9,029 nucleotides of DNA from Elusimicrobiota bacterium (lineage in GTDB: Bacteria > Elusimicrobiota > Elusimicrobia > F11). Of this stretch, positions 1 through 7,766 are shown one piece after another. The notes beneath the pieces were generated by a model. The model was not told the origin of the DNA, made no database searches, and saw only the letters and a list, made by a program, of their open reading frames with translations. Positions within the stretch are counted from its first letter, which is position 1; every line of letters starts with the position of its first letter. A program made the translations under genes and the position numbers. The stretch is taken from positions 1 through 9,029 of the forward strand of contig JAKLIS010000033.1 of assembly GCA_022709485.1 (NCBI GenBank), given 5' to 3'.

Positions 1-1291
1 GGGGATGGCCATGGCGGCCGCTCGACTGAATCTTCCGGCCATTATGGTGACTTCAGGCGCTCGCCGATGGGAGGTCACGGAGGCCACGGGGAAACCGGAA
101 GAATTTAAAAAGAAAAAATCAGCCGATCCATATGATCTTTTATCGGAAGCCTTATTCCTAAAAAAAGGAAATTCAGGAACCGACTCTTTTAAAGAATGCA
201 TTTTGGCGCAGGACAATCATGCGTCTCATGCGTTGGATTTAACCTTGGAAGCGATGGGCATTTGTTTGCCGGGAGTATCAACGGCCCCGGCCCAATCTGC
301 CAGGCGGCATGAACTTGCATATGCTTCCGGTCAACGCGTCGTCAGCTTGGTGGGGACCGCTTTTACATTTCGGCGCGTTTTATCCCTGAATGCCTTTTTG
401 AACGCAATCCGGCTAAATGCCGCTCTCGGAGGTGCTCTTGACATATCGATTCATTTGACTGCGATTGCCCACGAGGCGGGGGTGGCCCTCACGGTGGATA
501 TGTTCGACAAGATCGCCCAGGAAACGCCTCAGCTTTGCCGTCTGGGCGGCGTGGGCGAAAAAGATCCGCATCGCATTGAAGATTTGGATCGCGCGGGCGG
601 CGTATGGGCGGTATTAAATGTTTTGAAGGATGTGATTCATCCCACCACGACTGTTTGCGGGAAAGGGGCTTTGGAATTGGCACGGACGAATATTTCACGG
701 GATCCGCATGTCATTTTGAGTCGTAAGCCTTACCATAAGCAGAGCGGGATTGGCGTTTTAAAAGGCAATTTGGCCGTCAAAGGCGCCATGTTCCTTTTGA
801 ATCAAGTAATTCCCGAGCTTTCTGTTTTTCGAGGGCCGGTGGCATGCTTTAATGATGAAATTGAGGCCGCTTACGCTTTGAGTCAGGGAAAAATTAAAAA
901 AGGAACGGCTCTAGTCATAAGAGGTCAAGGACCGAGGGGCGGACCCGGCTTGCATCTTTTGCGGGTATTGCCGGCCTTAATGCATGAAAAGGGCCTGAAT
1001 AATGTCATTCCCCTTCTCACTGATGGCCGCTTGCCGGATTCTCCGGCAGGCTTATTTGTCAGCCTCATGTCTCCGGAGTCTGCCGTTCAGGGACCTTTGG
1101 GCGTTCTTCGGGATGGAGACATCATTGATATCAATATAGAGGAGCGGCATTTGGGAGTTCGTTTGACAGACACGGACTTGAAAGTTCGTATGGCGCGTTG
1201 GCAATCTCCCGAGCCAAAAACTCAAAAAGGATTTCTTAGCCGCTATTCGCGGCACGTGTCCGAAGTTCACGAAGGAGCGATTTTGAAGTAA
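1..1291 (+). CDS. IlvD/Edd-family dehydratase homologue, divergent, 5' partial; probably lacks the normal active site
   Basis: Homologue of dihydroxy-acid dehydratase (valine/isoleucine pathway, 2,3-dihydroxy acid to 2-keto acid). The frame is open to base 2 and the first residues (GMAMAAARLNLPAI) match the IlvD stretch just after the CDK-TTPG motif, so the ATG at 5 is an internal Met and about 120 residues are missing upstream; the whole protein would be near the usual 550-560 residues. IlvD landmarks seen: LPG-TAPA-SARR, HL-AIAHEAGV, IEDLDRAGGV, VLKGNLA-KGA, GPRGGPG, LLTDGR, SPE-A-GPL, DGDII-I. However, key residues are altered: the CPTCGSC cluster motif is absent (one Cys, codon 197-199, remains), GGSTN is GGALD, GPGMxEM is GPGLHLL (Glu to Leu, 956-958), and TDGRFSGG is TDGRLPDS (Ser to Pro, 1034-1036). 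The frame has no stop or frameshift over 428 codons, so it seems maintained. Family membership is secure; dehydratase activity is doubtful. It lies 17 bases before ilvB. Confidence 0.85.
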   Translation, partial: GMAMAAARLNLPAIMVTSGARRWEVTEATGKPEEFKKKKSADPYDLLSEALFLKKGNSGTDSFKECILAQDNHASHALDLTLEAMGICLPGVSTAPAQSARRHELAYASGQRVVSLVGTAFTFRRVLSLNAFLNAIRLNAALGGALDISIHLTAIAHEAGVALTVDMFDKIAQETPQLCRLGGVGEKDPHRIEDLDRAGGVWAVLNVLKDVIHPTTTVCGKGALELARTNISRDPHVILSRKPYHKQSGIGVLKGNLAVKGAMFLLNQVIPELSVFRGPVACFNDEIEAAYALSQGKIKKGTALVIRGQGPRGGPGLHLLRVLPALMHEKGLNNVIPLLTDGRLPDSPAGLFVSLMSPESAVQGPLGVLRDGDIIDINIEERHLGVRLTDTDLKVRMARWQSPEPKTQKGFLSRYSRHVSEVHEGAILK

Positions 1292-1308
1292 ATAAATCAG
1301 TAAACATC

Positions 1309-3093
1309 ATGAAAACAAAAACGAAAAACAAAAAAGAAATTACTAAAGAAGATTTAGGTTTAGGAAAAGAATTAACCGGCGCCCAAATTCTTGTGGAAGC
1401 TCTGATAAAAGAAGGCGTTTCCCAAATTTTCGGAATTCCCGGAGGTTCTTTGTTACCGGCTTTCGACGCGCTTTACGGTTCAAAGGTTAAAGTTGTTTTG
1501 ACGCGGCACGAGCAGGGGGCCGCGCACATGGCCGATGGTTACGCGCGCGCCACGGGAAAAGTGGGAGTGTGCATTGCCACCTCCGGCCCGGGAGCCACCA
1601 ACCTTGTCACGGGGCTGGCCACCGCCAATATGGATTCCATTCCCGTGGTCGCCATAACAGGTCAAGTGGCCACGCATCTCATTGGAAACGACGCTTTCCA
1701 GGAGGCTGACGCAACGGGCGTCATGCGGCCGGTCACCAAACATAACTTCATGGTGAAAAATATCCAAGATTTGCCGCGGGTGCTTCAAGAAGCTTTTTAT
1801 ATTGCGCGCACCGGCCGGCCGGGGCCCGTTCATGTCGATATTCCGGTGGATATTCAACGCGCCAAACTCAAATTCGAATGGCCGGACAACATTAACATTC
1901 GCTCCTACAAGCCTAAATTGGTGGGGCATCCTCTTCAAATTCAACGGGCCATTGATCTCATTGGAAAATCCGAGAAGCCGCTTCTGTATGTGGGCGGAGG
2001 CGCAATTTTGTCGGGGGCGAAGGACGAATTGGTGGCTTTGTCTGAAAAGGCGGGAATTCCCGTGGTGCACACCTTGATGGCCAATGGGGCCTTCCCGTTT
2101 GATCATCCCAATTATGTCGGTATCATGGGAATGCACGGGCGTTATTCGTCCAATATTGCGACTCAGAATTGCGATCTTTTGATTTCCTGCGGCGCTCGGT
2201 TTGATGATCGCGTGACGGGATCGGTTAAGACCTTCTCCAGAAATTCAAAAAAGATTCATATTGACGTGGACCCCTCGAACATTGGAAAAACGGTGGCCGT
2301 GGATGTTCCTGTCGTCGGAGATTTGAAAACGGTTCTGGCGAAAATCACGGAGAATGTCAAGTCGTCGGATCACAAAACCTGGAGAAAACAAATTCAAGAA
2401 TGGGATAATAAACACCCCTTCACTATCAAAGCGTCCAAGGGTTCCCTTCAACCTCAATTTCTCATTCAAGAAGTTCATAAGCTCACTCATGGAGAGGCGG
2501 TGGTGGCGACCGGCGTGGGACAGCATCAAATGTGGGCCATGCAATGGTATCCCTGTAAAAATCCCCGGCAATTCTTAACCTCCGGAGGCTTGGGAACCAT
2601 GGGATATGGATTCCCTGCTGCTCTGGGGGCCACATTCGGAGTTACCGATAAACCGGTTGTATGTTTTGACGGCGACGGTTCTTTTCAGATGACCATGACC
2701 GAATTGGGAACGGCCGTGCAGGAAAAGAAAAAGGTTATTATTGTGGTCATCAACAATTATTACCTCGGAATGGTCCGTCAATGGCAGGAGCTTTTTTATA
2801 AGCAAAGATTTTCGGGATCGAATCTCTCCTATTTCAAAGATGAAAATTCCCACAAAGTTCATCCGGATCTTAAAAAGCTCGATTACATTCCGGATTTCAT
2901 AAAGATTGCCCATGCCTACGGCCTTAAGGCGGTGCGAATTTATAAGGATGAGGAAATCGCGGGCGCTCTGAAGAAAGCAATGGCTTCGGATAAAACATTT
3001 CTCATTGAAGCCATGATATCGCCCGGAGAAAAAGTATGGCCGATGGTTCCGGCGGGCGCCAGCCTGGATGAAACCATTGTGGATATGGCGTAA
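1309..3093 (+). CDS. ilvB: Acetolactate (acetohydroxyacid) synthase, large catalytic subunit
   Basis: ThDP-dependent enzyme that condenses pyruvate with pyruvate or 2-ketobutyrate, the first common step of valine, leucine and isoleucine synthesis; works with IlvN in the cytoplasm. 594 residues, a little longer than usual. The N-terminal ThDP pyrimidine-binding domain (about 23-190) has FGIPGGSLLPAFDAL, the catalytic Glu in RHEQGAAHMADGYAR (E68) and SGPGATN. The middle domain covers about 210-345. The C-terminal domain has GTMGYGFPAALGA (429 on), the ThDP/Mg motif GDG (455-457) with NN (482-483), and LGMVRQWQELFY. Two oddities: a Lys/Thr-rich leader of about 22 residues before the conserved domain, and about 14-19 extra residues (roughly 506-524) between the RQWQELFY segment and IPDFIKIA. 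The ATG at 1309 has no clear Shine-Dalgarno sequence, but no better in-frame ATG exists before the conserved core. The gene is followed 9 bases later by ilvN. Confidence 0.97.
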   Translation: MKTKTKNKKEITKEDLGLGKELTGAQILVEALIKEGVSQIFGIPGGSLLPAFDALYGSKVKVVLTRHEQGAAHMADGYARATGKVGVCIATSGPGATNLVTGLATANMDSIPVVAITGQVATHLIGNDAFQEADATGVMRPVTKHNFMVKNIQDLPRVLQEAFYIARTGRPGPVHVDIPVDIQRAKLKFEWPDNINIRSYKPKLVGHPLQIQRAIDLIGKSEKPLLYVGGGAILSGAKDELVALSEKAGIPVVHTLMANGAFPFDHPNYVGIMGMHGRYSSNIATQNCDLLISCGARFDDRVTGSVKTFSRNSKKIHIDVDPSNIGKTVAVDVPVVGDLKTVLAKITENVKSSDHKTWRKQIQEWDNKHPFTIKASKGSLQPQFLIQEVHKLTHGEAVVATGVGQHQMWAMQWYPCKNPRQFLTSGGLGTMGYGFPAALGATFGVTDKPVVCFDGDGSFQMTMTELGTAVQEKKKVIIVVINNYYLGMVRQWQELFYKQRFSGSNLSYFKDENSHKVHPDLKKLDYIPDFIKIAHAYGLKAVRIYKDEEIAGALKKAMASDKTFLIEAMISPGEKVWPMVPAGASLDETIVDMA

Positions 3094-3097
3094 GAGG
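3092..3097 (+). promoter_or_regulatory. Ribosome binding site of ilvN
   Basis: AAGAGG overlaps the ilvB stop codon and lies 5 bases before the ilvN ATG at 3103. It supports that start and suggests translational coupling to ilvB. Confidence 0.6.
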
Positions 3098-3102
3098 CAA
3101 AT

Positions 3103-3642
3103 ATGCAAATAAATAAAGATAAACAAACTCCAGGACACACGATTTCAGTGTTGGTTGAAAACCGCGCGGGGGTATTGGCCCGGATTTCCGGCCTTTTTTC
3201 GGCGCGTGGTTATAATATTGATTCACTCTCCGTCGGAACGACGGACGATCCCCAGATTTCCCGAATGACCATTGTGGTGCGAGGCGATGAACAAGTCCTT
3301 GAGCAAGTTTGTAAGCAGCTTAATAAGTTGATCGACGTCATCAAAGTCGTCGATTATTTGGAAACGCCCCATATCGAAAGGAATCTTGCTTTAATTAAAG
3401 TGGCTGCCGATAAAGCCACTCGAAGTGAACTCATTCAAATTTGCGATATCTTTCGCGCCAAGATCGTGGACGTTTCGGTTGAATCAATCATTATTGAAAT
3501 GACAGGAGACAACGAAAAGATTGGAGCTTTAGCCAAAATGCTTAGGCCGTTCGGGATTAAAGAAGTTTGTCAGACCGGGGTTGTGGCCATGGCGCGAGGC
3601 GCAAAAGGAATTTCAATTCAAGAAGAGAGGAAACCAGCATGA
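3103..3642 (+). CDS. ilvN: Acetolactate synthase, small regulatory subunit
   Basis: Regulatory partner of IlvB that stimulates the catalytic subunit and usually carries the valine feedback site. 179 residues, a normal length for the two-domain form. An N-terminal ACT domain (about 11-85) contains [19 protein letters not shown] and [14 protein letters not shown], the hallmark of this family. The C-terminal domain (about 95-170) contains RNLALIKV, the IFRAKIVDV segment, EMTGDNEKI and [16 protein letters not shown]. The conserved ACT region suggests that effector control is kept, though the ligand cannot be deduced here. The stop codon overlaps the ilvC start in an ATGA arrangement, so IlvN and IlvC translation are probably coupled. 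Confidence 0.97.
   Translation: MQINKDKQTPGHTISVLVENRAGVLARISGLFSARGYNIDSLSVGTTDDPQISRMTIVVRGDEQVLEQVCKQLNKLIDVIKVVDYLETPHIERNLALIKVAADKATRSELIQICDIFRAKIVDVSVESIIIEMTGDNEKIGALAKMLRPFGIKEVCQTGVVAMARGAKGISIQEERKPA
3625..3631 (+). promoter_or_regulatory. Ribosome binding site deciding the ilvC start
   Basis: GAGAGGA lies 7 bases before the ATG at 3639, inside the end of ilvN. It favours 3639 over the upstream in-frame ATG at 3567 (which would overlap ilvN by 76 bases) and over the internal ATG at 3684. Confidence 0.65.
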
Positions 3643-4748
3643 GTAAAAAAACATTAACCAAGAAGCAAGCCAAAGGAAATCAAATGAGCGGGGCAAAATT
3701 TTCCACAAACGGAAAAAATAAAAAGTCAGCTCTCCAGGCCAAGGTGTATCACGACCAGGACGCTGACATTAAATTTCTAAAAGGGAAAAGAATCGTTGTG
3801 GTCGGATATGGATCTCAAGGCCATGGCCAGGCGCTCAATTTGCGTGACAGCCAGTTGGATGTTCACATCGCCGTTCGGGAAGGCGGCCGGGGGTGGAACT
3901 TGGCCCTGAAACACGGCTGGGAAGAGGGAAAGAATTTGTCCAGTGATTTGGCTGAAGAAGTCCGCGAGGCCGACTGGGTTCATATTTTATTGCCGGATGA
4001 AACTCAATCTGAAGTGTGGAACGAGGTGATCGCCCCCAATTTGAAAAAAGGCGCCACGGTTGGATTTTCCCACGGGTTTAATATTCGGTTCTCGCAAATT
4101 GTTCCACCGGCCCATTGTGATGTGGTCTTGGTCGCTCCCAAAGGCCCCGGCCATCTTGTCCGCCGGACTTTCGAGGAAGGGCGGGGGACCCCGGCTCTTG
4201 TGGCCGTTTATCAAGACGCATCGGGCCAAGCTTTTAAAAGAGCCCTGGCGTTTTGCAAGGGAATCGGCGCCACGCGAGCGGGCGTTCTTACCACCACTTT
4301 TAAAGAAGAAACGGAAACTGATCTTTTCGGAGAACAGGTCGTTTTGTGCGGAGGCGCGGTGGAGCTCATCAAAAAAGGGTTTGAGACGCTGGTCGAGGCC
4401 GGCTATCAACCGGAGCTCGCCTATTTTGAATGTCTTCATGAGCTCAAACTTATCGTCGATCTCGTTCAAGAAGGCGGCATTGGCTGGATGAACTATTCCA
4501 TTTCAAACACGGCGGAGTACGGCGAATATTCGCGCGGAAGCCGCATTGTCACGGACGAAACCAAAAAAGAGATGAAAAAAATCCTTAGTGAAATTCAAAG
4601 CGGTGAGTTTGCGCGGGAATATCTTCTTGAGAATAAAGTTGGGAAGCCCGTCTTCAATTCTTTCCGGCAAGCCATGGCGGAACACCAAGTCGAGAAGGTC
4701 GGGGCGGAATTGCGCGCAATGATGCCCTGGCTGAAAAAGAAAGAATAA
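3639..4748 (+). CDS. ilvC: Ketol-acid reductoisomerase, class I (short form) with N-terminal extension
   Basis: Converts 2-acetolactate or 2-aceto-2-hydroxybutyrate to the dihydroxy acid with NAD(P)H and Mg2+. From the ATG at 3639 the protein has 369 residues, against about 330-340 for class I enzymes; the excess is a Lys/Asn/Ser-rich N-terminal tail of about 30 residues. A start at 3684 would give 354 residues, but the ribosome site and the ATGA overlap with ilvN favour 3639. The Rossmann domain has [19 protein letters not shown] (53 on), LLPDE and [19 protein letters not shown] has the active-site Lys (K168). The knotted C-terminal domain has [13 protein letters not shown] with Mg ligands D228 and E232, [15 protein letters not shown] with E264 and E268, and [10 protein letters not shown]. 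The end [17 protein letters not shown] is typical of class I. The cofactor-loop sequence REGGRGW (80-86) lacks the usual serines, so cofactor preference may differ from NADPH. Confidence 0.97.
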   Translation: MSKKTLTKKQAKGNQMSGAKFSTNGKNKKSALQAKVYHDQDADIKFLKGKRIVVVGYGSQGHGQALNLRDSQLDVHIAVREGGRGWNLALKHGWEEGKNLSSDLAEEVREADWVHILLPDETQSEVWNEVIAPNLKKGATVGFSHGFNIRFSQIVPPAHCDVVLVAPKGPGHLVRRTFEEGRGTPALVAVYQDASGQAFKRALAFCKGIGATRAGVLTTTFKEETETDLFGEQVVLCGGAVELIKKGFETLVEAGYQPELAYFECLHELKLIVDLVQEGGIGWMNYSISNTAEYGEYSRGSRIVTDETKKEMKKILSEIQSGEFAREYLLENKVGKPVFNSFRQAMAEHQVEKVGAELRAMMPWLKKKE

Positions 4749-4761
4749 TCCGTTGGACTCG

Positions 4762-5400
4762 ATGATTCCTGTCGCAAAGGATGGCTGGCGGTTTATTTTG
4801 CCGTTAATGGCGATTGGGATCGGTTTATCCTTTCTCTCCCATCCTTTCGGCAGAATCGCGTCATCGGTTTTCATTCTTCTGGCCCTTTTCTGCGTCTTTT
4901 TCTTTCGGGATTTTAACCGTCATATTTCCATCAACGAATATCATATCTACAGCCCCGCGGATGGAACAGTTGTCGAGGTGGTCCCTTTCCCTGGAGATCT
5001 AAATGGGGAACCGGCCCAATTGGTCCGGATTTTTTTGTCGGTCTTTAATGCTCATATTCAGAGAAGTCCTATCACGGGCAAAGTTGAAAAGATTGAATAT
5101 AAAAATGGCCGATTTTTGGACGCCCGGCATCCCAACGCGCATCTCGAAAATGCCCAGAATGCCTTGACCTTGACTTCTCCCAAGGGTAAAGTCGTTATTA
5201 TCCAAATCGCGGGGCTTATCGCCAGAAGGATTGTCTGTTGGACTCGGCCCGGCGACAAATTGACGCAGGGCGAGCGGTATGGCCTTATCCGATTTGGATC
5301 TCAAGTCGATTTGGTCATCCCAGCCAGCGCTACCGTTATCGTTAAAAAAGGGAGCCGTGTTCGAGCTGGACTTTCAATCATCGCAAAATGGACAAAATAA
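4762..5400 (+). CDS. psd: Phosphatidylserine decarboxylase proenzyme, short type
   Basis: Decarboxylates phosphatidylserine to phosphatidylethanolamine at the inner membrane. From the ATG at 4762 it has 212 residues, the length of the short Psd type found next to pssA in many bacteria; a TTG at 4753 could add three residues, and neither start has a strong ribosome site. N-terminal hydrophobic segments (about 11-26 and 32-48) should anchor it. Next come FFRDFNRHI, the conserved YSPADGTV (D67) and FNAHIQRSP (H98). Self-cleavage is expected within FGSQVD between Gly179 and Ser180 (Ser codon 5299-5301), turning Ser into the pyruvoyl cofactor and giving a large beta chain and an alpha chain of about 33 residues. 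It starts 13 bases after ilvC and its last 13 bases overlap pssA. Confidence 0.94.
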   Translation: MIPVAKDGWRFILPLMAIGIGLSFLSHPFGRIASSVFILLALFCVFFFRDFNRHISINEYHIYSPADGTVVEVVPFPGDLNGEPAQLVRIFLSVFNAHIQRSPITGKVEKIEYKNGRFLDARHPNAHLENAQNALTLTSPKGKVVIIQIAGLIARRIVCWTRPGDKLTQGERYGLIRFGSQVDLVIPASATVIVKKGSRVRAGLSIIAKWTK

Positions 5401-6221
5401 CATCGCAAGAAAATTTTAAAAAAGCCTCCTCCGTCATACCCAACTTTTTTACCGTGGGGAATTTGGCTTGCGGATTTTTTGCCATTGTCGCGTCTATGGA
5501 GGGCCGGTGGATCGCCGCACCCTCCGCCATTTTCGTGGGCCACTTTTTGGATATTCTGGATGGGAGGATTGCCAGGTGGATGAAATCGCCTTCAGAGTTT
5601 GGAATGCAATTTGATTCCTTCGCCGATTGGATATCCTTCGGCATCGCTCCGTCGGTGATGGTTTATTTGATTGTTCTTCATGTGTTTAAAGAGCTGGGGT
5701 TTCTTTTGGCGCTTTTTTATGTTTTGTGCGGGGCTCTCCGGTTGACCCGCTTTAATCTAAAAACCTCGGCTGATTCCGGGCCCAGCCTGAATTTTGTGGG
5801 TTTGCCTATCCCCGTCGCGGGAGGGTTTTTGGCGATTTTGGTTTTGCTGTTCGGCCTTTTTGACAATGGGAATCAAGGTCGAACAATGCCGCTTCTATAT
5901 AAGCAGATACCGTTTTTGAAAGCGGGCATTCCGGTTATCATGTTTAGCTTGTCGCTTCTCATGATTTCAAAATTTCAATACGCCACATTCAAGAAAGTCC
6001 ATATTTTTCGACCGAAGTCCTTGCCGCCTCTAATGATGATGCTTTTTGTTGTTTTTATGATTTATACATTCCCGGAGAACACCATTTTTATCCTGTACAC
6101 GAGCTACATTGTCTGGGGGTTTTTAAGAACAGTTTGGCGGGCGAGCCGTCTTCAAAGGCGTTCTTTAACCTCGGGAAAATTTTTATACTCTGGTAAATCA
6201 AATGAAAATGAAAACAAATGA
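5388..6221 (+). CDS. pssA: CDP-diacylglycerol--serine O-phosphatidyltransferase
   Basis: Membrane enzyme that makes phosphatidylserine from CDP-diacylglycerol and L-serine, the substrate of the adjacent Psd. 277 residues. The CDP-alcohol phosphatidyltransferase motif is complete: D55-xx-D58-G-xx-A62-R63, then G72-xxx-D76-xxx-D80. Flanking signatures of the integral-membrane (class II) PssA are present: IPNFFTVGNLACGFFAI at the N-terminus, GALRLTRFN (115-123) and FVGLPIPVAGGF (136-147). Hydrophobic stretches at about 21-36, 84-100, 103-122, 136-158, 177-194 and 213-245 fit a polytopic membrane protein with about six helices. It has no clear ribosome site and starts 13 bases inside psd, which points to coupled translation. 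Its 3' end overlaps leuA by 20 bases. Confidence 0.95.
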   Translation: MDKITSQENFKKASSVIPNFFTVGNLACGFFAIVASMEGRWIAAPSAIFVGHFLDILDGRIARWMKSPSEFGMQFDSFADWISFGIAPSVMVYLIVLHVFKELGFLLALFYVLCGALRLTRFNLKTSADSGPSLNFVGLPIPVAGGFLAILVLLFGLFDNGNQGRTMPLLYKQIPFLKAGIPVIMFSLSLLMISKFQYATFKKVHIFRPKSLPPLMMMLFVVFMIYTFPENTIFILYTSYIVWGFLRTVWRASRLQRRSLTSGKFLYSGKSNENENK

Positions 6222-7764
6222 TCGTTTAATTATCTTTGACACCACTCTGCGTGATGGCGAACAATCTCCCGGAGCCAGCTTAAACGGCGGGGAGAAGCTG
6301 GAGATCGCGTTTCAGTTGTCGCGTTTGGGCGTGGATGTCATCGAAGCCGGCTTTCCCATCGCGAGTCCGGGAGATTTTGAGGCGGTTAACCAAATCGCCA
6401 AGAAAGTCCGGGGCCCTGAAATTTGCGGCTTGGCCCGGTGCACAAAAGGGGATATTGACGCCGCTTGGAAAGCGGTCGAGCCCTCTAAAAAACCGCGTAT
6501 CCACGTCTTTATCGCCACCAGCGACATCCATCTGGAGAAGAAACTGCAAATGTCTCAAAGTCAAGTTTTAGAGAGAATTTCGCAGATGGTGTCCTACGCT
6601 AAGAAATATTGCGACAACATTGATTTTTCGCCTGAAGACGCGGTCCGCTCTGATTTTCAATTTCTGTCAAAAGCCATCCAAACGGCCATAGAAGCGGGGG
6701 CCACCACTATCAACGTTCCCGACACAGTGGGGTATGCCATGCCCTTTGAGTTCGGGCCGATGATTAAACGTCTCATGATGGGAATCCCCGGATCCGAAAA
6801 GGCCATATTCTCCGTTCACTGCCATAATGATTTGGGTTTGGCCGTGGCCAATTCTTTATCCGCTGTTCAAAACGGGGCCCGCCAGGTGGAATGCACCATT
6901 AATGGGATTGGCGAGCGGGCTGGAAACGCCTCTATGGAAGAAATCGTCATGTCTATTAAGACGCGAAAAGATTTATTTGATGTCAGAACCAACATCCATA
7001 CGGCGGAATTTTACCGCGCGAGCCGTTTGGTGTCGCGTTTAACGGGGATGCAAGTTCAGCCGAATAAGGCCATCGTCGGCGCGAACGCTTTTTCTCATGA
7101 GTCCGGTATTCACCAAGACGGGGTCATCAAGTTCCGCCAGACCTATGAAATTATGACGCCTCAATCGGTGGGAGTGCCGTCGTCTTCGTTGGTTTTGGGG
7201 AAATTGTCCGGGAGAAACGCTTTGGCCAAAAGGCTCAAGGATTTGGGCCATGTTTTGGCGGGGAAAAAATTAGACGCTGTGTTTTCAAAATTCAAGGTTC
7301 TTGCTGATAAAAAGAAATATGTTTTCGACGAAGATATCCTCACCTTGGTTGAAGAAGGGGAGGAAGGCCGGCAAGAGAATTTTAAATTGGAATTTATGCA
7401 AATTAACTCCGGCACAGGCATTGTGCCAACTGCGACCGTTCGCGTGTCCGTCAAAGGAAAATCCTTCCAAGAAGCGGCCGTGGGAGACGGGCCGGTGGAC
7501 GCCGTCTATAAGGCCATAGACAAAATCACCCGTATTCCGGTCAAGTTGGTGGATTACAAACTCTCCGCTGTTTCCGGCGGAAAAGACGCTCAAGGCGAAG
7601 TGACGGTTCAAGTCGAAATGGGAACAGGACAAACGGCCCGCGGCAAAGGCGCTTCCACGGATATTATCGAAGCCAGCGCCAAAGCTTATATCTCCGCCTT
7701 AAATCGAATTCGGGGCGGGAAAATCATAAAGGCCCCAAAGACGTTGGCCGGAGAGAGGGTTTAG
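6202..7764 (+). CDS. leuA: 2-isopropylmalate synthase
   Basis: Condenses acetyl-CoA with 2-ketoisovalerate, the committed step of leucine synthesis. 520 residues, typical of the long LeuA form with a regulatory domain. The HMGL-like TIM barrel opens with IIFDTTLRDGEQSPGAS (metal ligand D13, R17) and contains HCHND (metal ligands H206 and H208) and NGIGERAGNASMEE (N242). The linker has HESGIHQDGV and VGVPSSSLVLGKLSGRNA, typical of isopropylmalate rather than homocitrate or citramalate synthase. The C-terminal LeuA dimer/allosteric domain (about 390-510) has GTGIVPTATVRV, the GDGPVDAVYKAID stretch and ASTDIIEASAKAYISALNRI, so leucine feedback is likely. The ATG at 6202 lies in the pssA tail (20-base overlap); the ATG at 6208 in the same frame would remove two residues. 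No strong ribosome site is visible. Confidence 0.96.
   Translation: MKMKTNDRLIIFDTTLRDGEQSPGASLNGGEKLEIAFQLSRLGVDVIEAGFPIASPGDFEAVNQIAKKVRGPEICGLARCTKGDIDAAWKAVEPSKKPRIHVFIATSDIHLEKKLQMSQSQVLERISQMVSYAKKYCDNIDFSPEDAVRSDFQFLSKAIQTAIEAGATTINVPDTVGYAMPFEFGPMIKRLMMGIPGSEKAIFSVHCHNDLGLAVANSLSAVQNGARQVECTINGIGERAGNASMEEIVMSIKTRKDLFDVRTNIHTAEFYRASRLVSRLTGMQVQPNKAIVGANAFSHESGIHQDGVIKFRQTYEIMTPQSVGVPSSSLVLGKLSGRNALAKRLKDLGHVLAGKKLDAVFSKFKVLADKKKYVFDEDILTLVEEGEEGRQENFKLEFMQINSGTGIVPTATVRVSVKGKSFQEAAVGDGPVDAVYKAIDKITRIPVKLVDYKLSAVSGGKDAQGEVTVQVEMGTGQTARGKGASTDIIEASAKAYISALNRIRGGKIIKAPKTLAGERV
7752..7759 (+). promoter_or_regulatory. Ribosome binding site of the FHA-domain gene
   Basis: The purine run AGAGAGGG at the end of leuA, 7 bases before the ATG at 7767, is one of the better Shine-Dalgarno matches in the window. 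It indicates that the FHA gene is really translated. Confidence 0.6.
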
Positions 7765-7766
7765 CC

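Noticed and set aside
5..7. ATG at 5 as the true start of the first gene
   Set aside because: The open frame continues to base 2 and the protein matches IlvD from about residue 125 without a break, so the gene starts upstream of the window.
1032..1048. GC-rich hairpin (TGCCGGA, 3-base loop, TCCGGCA) within the ilvD-like gene, at the codons for the lost active-site Ser
   Set aside because: No T-run follows it, it is inside a conserved coding frame, and a 7-base stem of this kind can arise by chance; not called a terminator.
1292..1308. Possible terminator or leader between the ilvD-like gene and ilvB
   Set aside because: The gap is only 17 AT-rich bases with no stem; too short to hold either.
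1480..2136. Long reverse-strand open frame opposite ilvB (218 codons)
   Set aside because: It is antisense to a strongly conserved gene, has no recognisable motif and looks like a product of the codon bias of ilvB.
3567..3638. Upstream in-frame ATG at 3567 as the ilvC start
   Set aside because: It would add 24 residues unlike IlvC, overlap ilvN widely and lacks a ribosome site, whereas 3639 has one and makes an ATGA junction.
6161..6189. TATACT (6184-6189) as a -10 box for a leuA promoter
   Set aside because: The matching -35 position reads TTCTTT, a poor match to TTGACA, and it lies within the pssA coding end; no real support.
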